A DNA stretch of 64,000 nucleotides from Mycetocola_A sp015752285 (GTDB lineage Bacteria > Actinomycetota > Actinomycetes > Actinomycetales > Microbacteriaceae), in the NCBI RefSeq assembly GCF_015752285.1, contig NZ_JADOUY010000005.1:186001-250000 (forward strand), written 5' to 3'. Made by a program: the position numbers and the translations under genes. The notes beneath the pieces are model-generated. The model made no database searches. It had not been told where the DNA came from and saw nothing but the letters and a program-made list of their open reading frames with translations. Positions 62,338-64,000 of this stretch are shown here, in pieces (position 1 is the first letter of the stretch; the number at the start of each line of letters is the position of its first letter).

Positions 62338-63663
62338 CTACCCCCGGGCAGCGACGACCACGGCGCGAGCGGCCGCGAGTCCCTGCTCGAGGTCCGCCTT
62401 GAGGTCGGCGACGTTCTCCAGCCCGACCGAGAGGCGCACCAGGCCGGGGGTGACGCCCGTCGTGAGCTGCTGCTCGGGGGTGAGCTGTGAGTGGGTCGTC
62501 GATGCCGGGTGGATGACGAGTGAGCGCACGTCTCCGATGTTCGCGAGGTGCGAGAACAGGCTCAGCGTGTTGACGAGTTCCCGCCCGGCGTCGACGCCGC
62601 CCTTGAGTTCGAAGCTGAGTACGGCGCCGACACCCTTCGGTGCGTACTTGTTGGCGGCCGCGTACCAGGGGCTCGACGGGAGGCCTGAGTAGTTGACGCT
62701 GGCGATGTCGGGGTGGTTGTCGAGCCACTCGGCGATCTCCTGCGCGTTCTGCACGTGACGCTCGATGCGGAGGGACAGCGTTTCGATGCCCTGGATGAGC
62801 TGCCATGCACTCGCCGGGGCGATCGCGGCACCGAGGTCGCGGAGCAGCTGCACCCGGGCCTTGATGATGTAGGCGAGCCCGTCTCCGACGGCGGTGGTGT
62901 AGCTCGCGCCGTGGTACGAGGGGTCCGGTTCGGTGAGGCCGGGGAACTTCTCGACGTTCTTCGACCATTCGAAGGTGCCGCCATCGACGATGACGCCGCC
63001 GATGACGGTGCCGTGTCCGCCGAGGAATTTGGTGGCGGAGTGCACGATGATGTCTGCGCCGTGGTCGAACGGGCGGATGAGATACGGCGTCGCGATCGTG
63101 TTGTCGACGATAAGGGGGATGCCGGCCTCATGCGCGATGCTCGACACCAGTCCGATGTCGAGGATGTTGATGCGCGGGTTGCCGATGGTCTCGGCGAAGA
63201 ACGCTTTCGTGTTCGGGCGGATCGCCCGGTGCCACTCGTCTGAGTCGTCCTGATCCTCGACGAAGGTCGTCTCGATGCCGAGCTTGGCGAGGGTGTACTT
63301 GAACAGGTTGTAGGTTCCGCCGTAGATCGACGACGACGAGACGATGTGATCGCCTGCCTGCGCGATGTTGAGGACCGCTGCGGTGGATGCGGCCTGCCCT
63401 GAGGCGAGCAGGAGGGCGCCTGTGCCCCCTTCGAGCGCAGCGACGCGCTCCTCGACGACGGCCTGCGTCGGATTCTGGATGCGCGTGTAGATGTTGCCGA
63501 ACTCGGCGAGGGCGAAGAGGTTCTTCGCGTGCTCTGCGCTGTCGAACACGTAGCTCGTGGTCTGGTAGATCGGCGTCGCGCGGGCCTTCGTCGTTGGATC
63601 GGGCGCTGCGCCGGAGTGGATCTGCTTGGTTTCGAACTGCCAGTTGGCGTCGGAATCGGCCAT
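62338..63663 (-). CDS. metY: O-acetylhomoserine aminocarboxypropyltransferase (sulfhydrylase)
   Basis: 441 aa. PLP enzyme of the cystathionine gamma-synthase family that makes homocysteine from O-acetylhomoserine and sulfide. Motifs: QTTSYVFDSAEHA, the PLP-stacking region SSSSIYGGTYNLF, and the Schiff-base Lys in VHSATKFLGGHGTVIGG near residue 210. The length is typical of MetY rather than of the shorter MetB. Together with metX it forms the direct sulfhydrylation route. Confidence 0.96.
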   Translation of the reverse strand: MADSDANWQFETKQIHSGAAPDPTTKARATPIYQTTSYVFDSAEHAKNLFALAEFGNIYTRIQNPTQAVVEERVAALEGGTGALLLASGQAASTAAVLNIAQAGDHIVSSSSIYGGTYNLFKYTLAKLGIETTFVEDQDDSDEWHRAIRPNTKAFFAETIGNPRINILDIGLVSSIAHEAGIPLIVDNTIATPYLIRPFDHGADIIVHSATKFLGGHGTVIGGVIVDGGTFEWSKNVEKFPGLTEPDPSYHGASYTTAVGDGLAYIIKARVQLLRDLGAAIAPASAWQLIQGIETLSLRIERHVQNAQEIAEWLDNHPDIASVNYSGLPSSPWYAAANKYAPKGVGAVLSFELKGGVDAGRELVNTLSLFSHLANIGDVRSLVIHPASTTHSQLTPEQQLTTGVTPGLVRLSVGLENVADLKADLEQGLAAARAVVVAARG

Positions 63664-63791
63664 GATAGCCCCTCGTTTCGGGTCGGGTGGAAGGTTACGT
63701 CGAAGATCGTTGCCCTCACGCTATGCACGATGCGCCGCCAACTCAATGGGGCCGGAAATATGGCGTAACGCGGCCCGCCTAGGCTGGTCTC

Positions 63792-64000
63792 ATGAGTGCA
63801 CAACGCGTGGTCGTGACCGGAGCCAGTTCAGGGATCGGGGCCGCCACCGTGCGGCTGTTCCGTTCTCGCGGATGGGATGTCGTTGGCGTCGCCCGACGTG
63901 CTGACCGGCTGGAGGCGCTCGCCGCCGATACCGGGGCATCCGTTGTCGTCGCCGATCTCACCGTGCAGGCAGACGTCGACCGTCTGCGTGACGAGGTCGC
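63792..64000 (+). CDS. SDR family NAD(P)-dependent oxidoreductase (3' partial)
   Basis: The first ~69 codons are visible; the gene runs off the right edge. The N-terminal Rossmann motif VVVTGASSGIGAATVRLF is clear, and VVVADLTVQADVDRL shows the Asp that often contacts adenosine. Substrate cannot be told. It is divergent from metY. Confidence 0.9.
   Translation, partial: MSAQRVVVTGASSGIGAATVRLFRSRGWDVVGVARRADRLEALAADTGASVVVADLTVQADVDRLRDEV

Noticed and set aside
62252..62968. In-frame upstream extension of the DUF2236 gene
   Set aside because: It lies antisense-frame within metY, is Arg/His-rich and non-conserved, and family homology begins at 62251.
63664..63791. SAM riboswitch or McbR-type site upstream of metY
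   Set aside because: The 128-bp leader shows no SAM-riboswitch core or clear palindrome matching known sulfur regulators.

Overview
The window is a 64 kb stretch of a high-GC actinobacterial chromosome, most likely from the family Microbacteriaceae. This rests on the codon use, the MtrA-MtrB-LpqB, WhiB, PdtaS and Kgd proteins, the RDD/SpoIIM/DUF58/MoxR/DUF4350/DUF4129 block, and gene order. Much of the left half is collinear with the Mycobacterium tuberculosis segment Rv3219-Rv3260c (whiB1, pdtaS, sigH/rshA, aroA, rsgA, Rv3235, secA1, hpf, comF, lpqB, mtrB, mtrA, sahH, Rv3258c/Rv3259). No rRNA, tRNA, insertion sequence, prophage or CRISPR array was seen. Coding density is very high and only one gene-free gap exceeds 300 bp.

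Layout. 1-5 kb: the 3' part of a large membrane glycosyltransferase, a DUF5719 protein, a degenerate metallopeptidase-family protein and a DUF3499 protein. 5-7.6 kb: ahcY, a pair of 40-bp intergenic repeats and an RDD protein. 7.6-16.9 kb: SpoIIM-like protein, then furA-katA with a Fur-type operator, a palindromic repeat cluster, and a five-gene leftward operon (membrane protein, DUF4129, DUF4350, MoxR ATPase, DUF58). 17-26.4 kb: mtrA-mtrB-lpqB, comF, hpf, secA and an Rv3235-like gene. 26.7-31.7 kb: an unknown protein, an excisionase-type HTH protein, an SAF-domain/ParA-like pair, pdtaS and whiB1. 31.8-38.3 kb: a small membrane protein, bcp, rsgA-aroA, sigR-rsrA and trkH-trkA. 38.3-50.2 kb: an MMPL transporter, a CPA1 antiporter, kgd, guaB1 and two CNNM/CorC proteins. 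50.2-56.8 kb: an old-yellow-enzyme with a possible 35-aa leader protein, nnrD, a three-gene flavin electron-transfer module (FMN-binding lipoprotein, ApbE, NqrB/RnfD-FNR fusion), a GT87-like mannosyltransferase and a thiamine-binding protein. 56.8-64 kb: a two-component system with an extra membrane protein, metX, an MpaB/DUF2236 oxygenase, metY and the start of an SDR gene.

Several modules share a theme of redox and thiol balance: Fur-KatA, WhiB1, Bcp, SigR-RsrA, the flavinylated lipoprotein system and the Met/SAH genes (ahcY, metX, metY). The most interesting candidate system is the flavin module at 52.4-55.2 kb. It is preceded by a direct repeat with the exact 7+4+7 geometry of actinobacterial PhoP sites. 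Other leads are short ORFs or leaders ahead of mtrA, secA and the OYE gene, a SigR-type promoter overlapping the aroA start, two families of intergenic palindromic repeats, and a strongly over-represented octamer (GCATCCGT).
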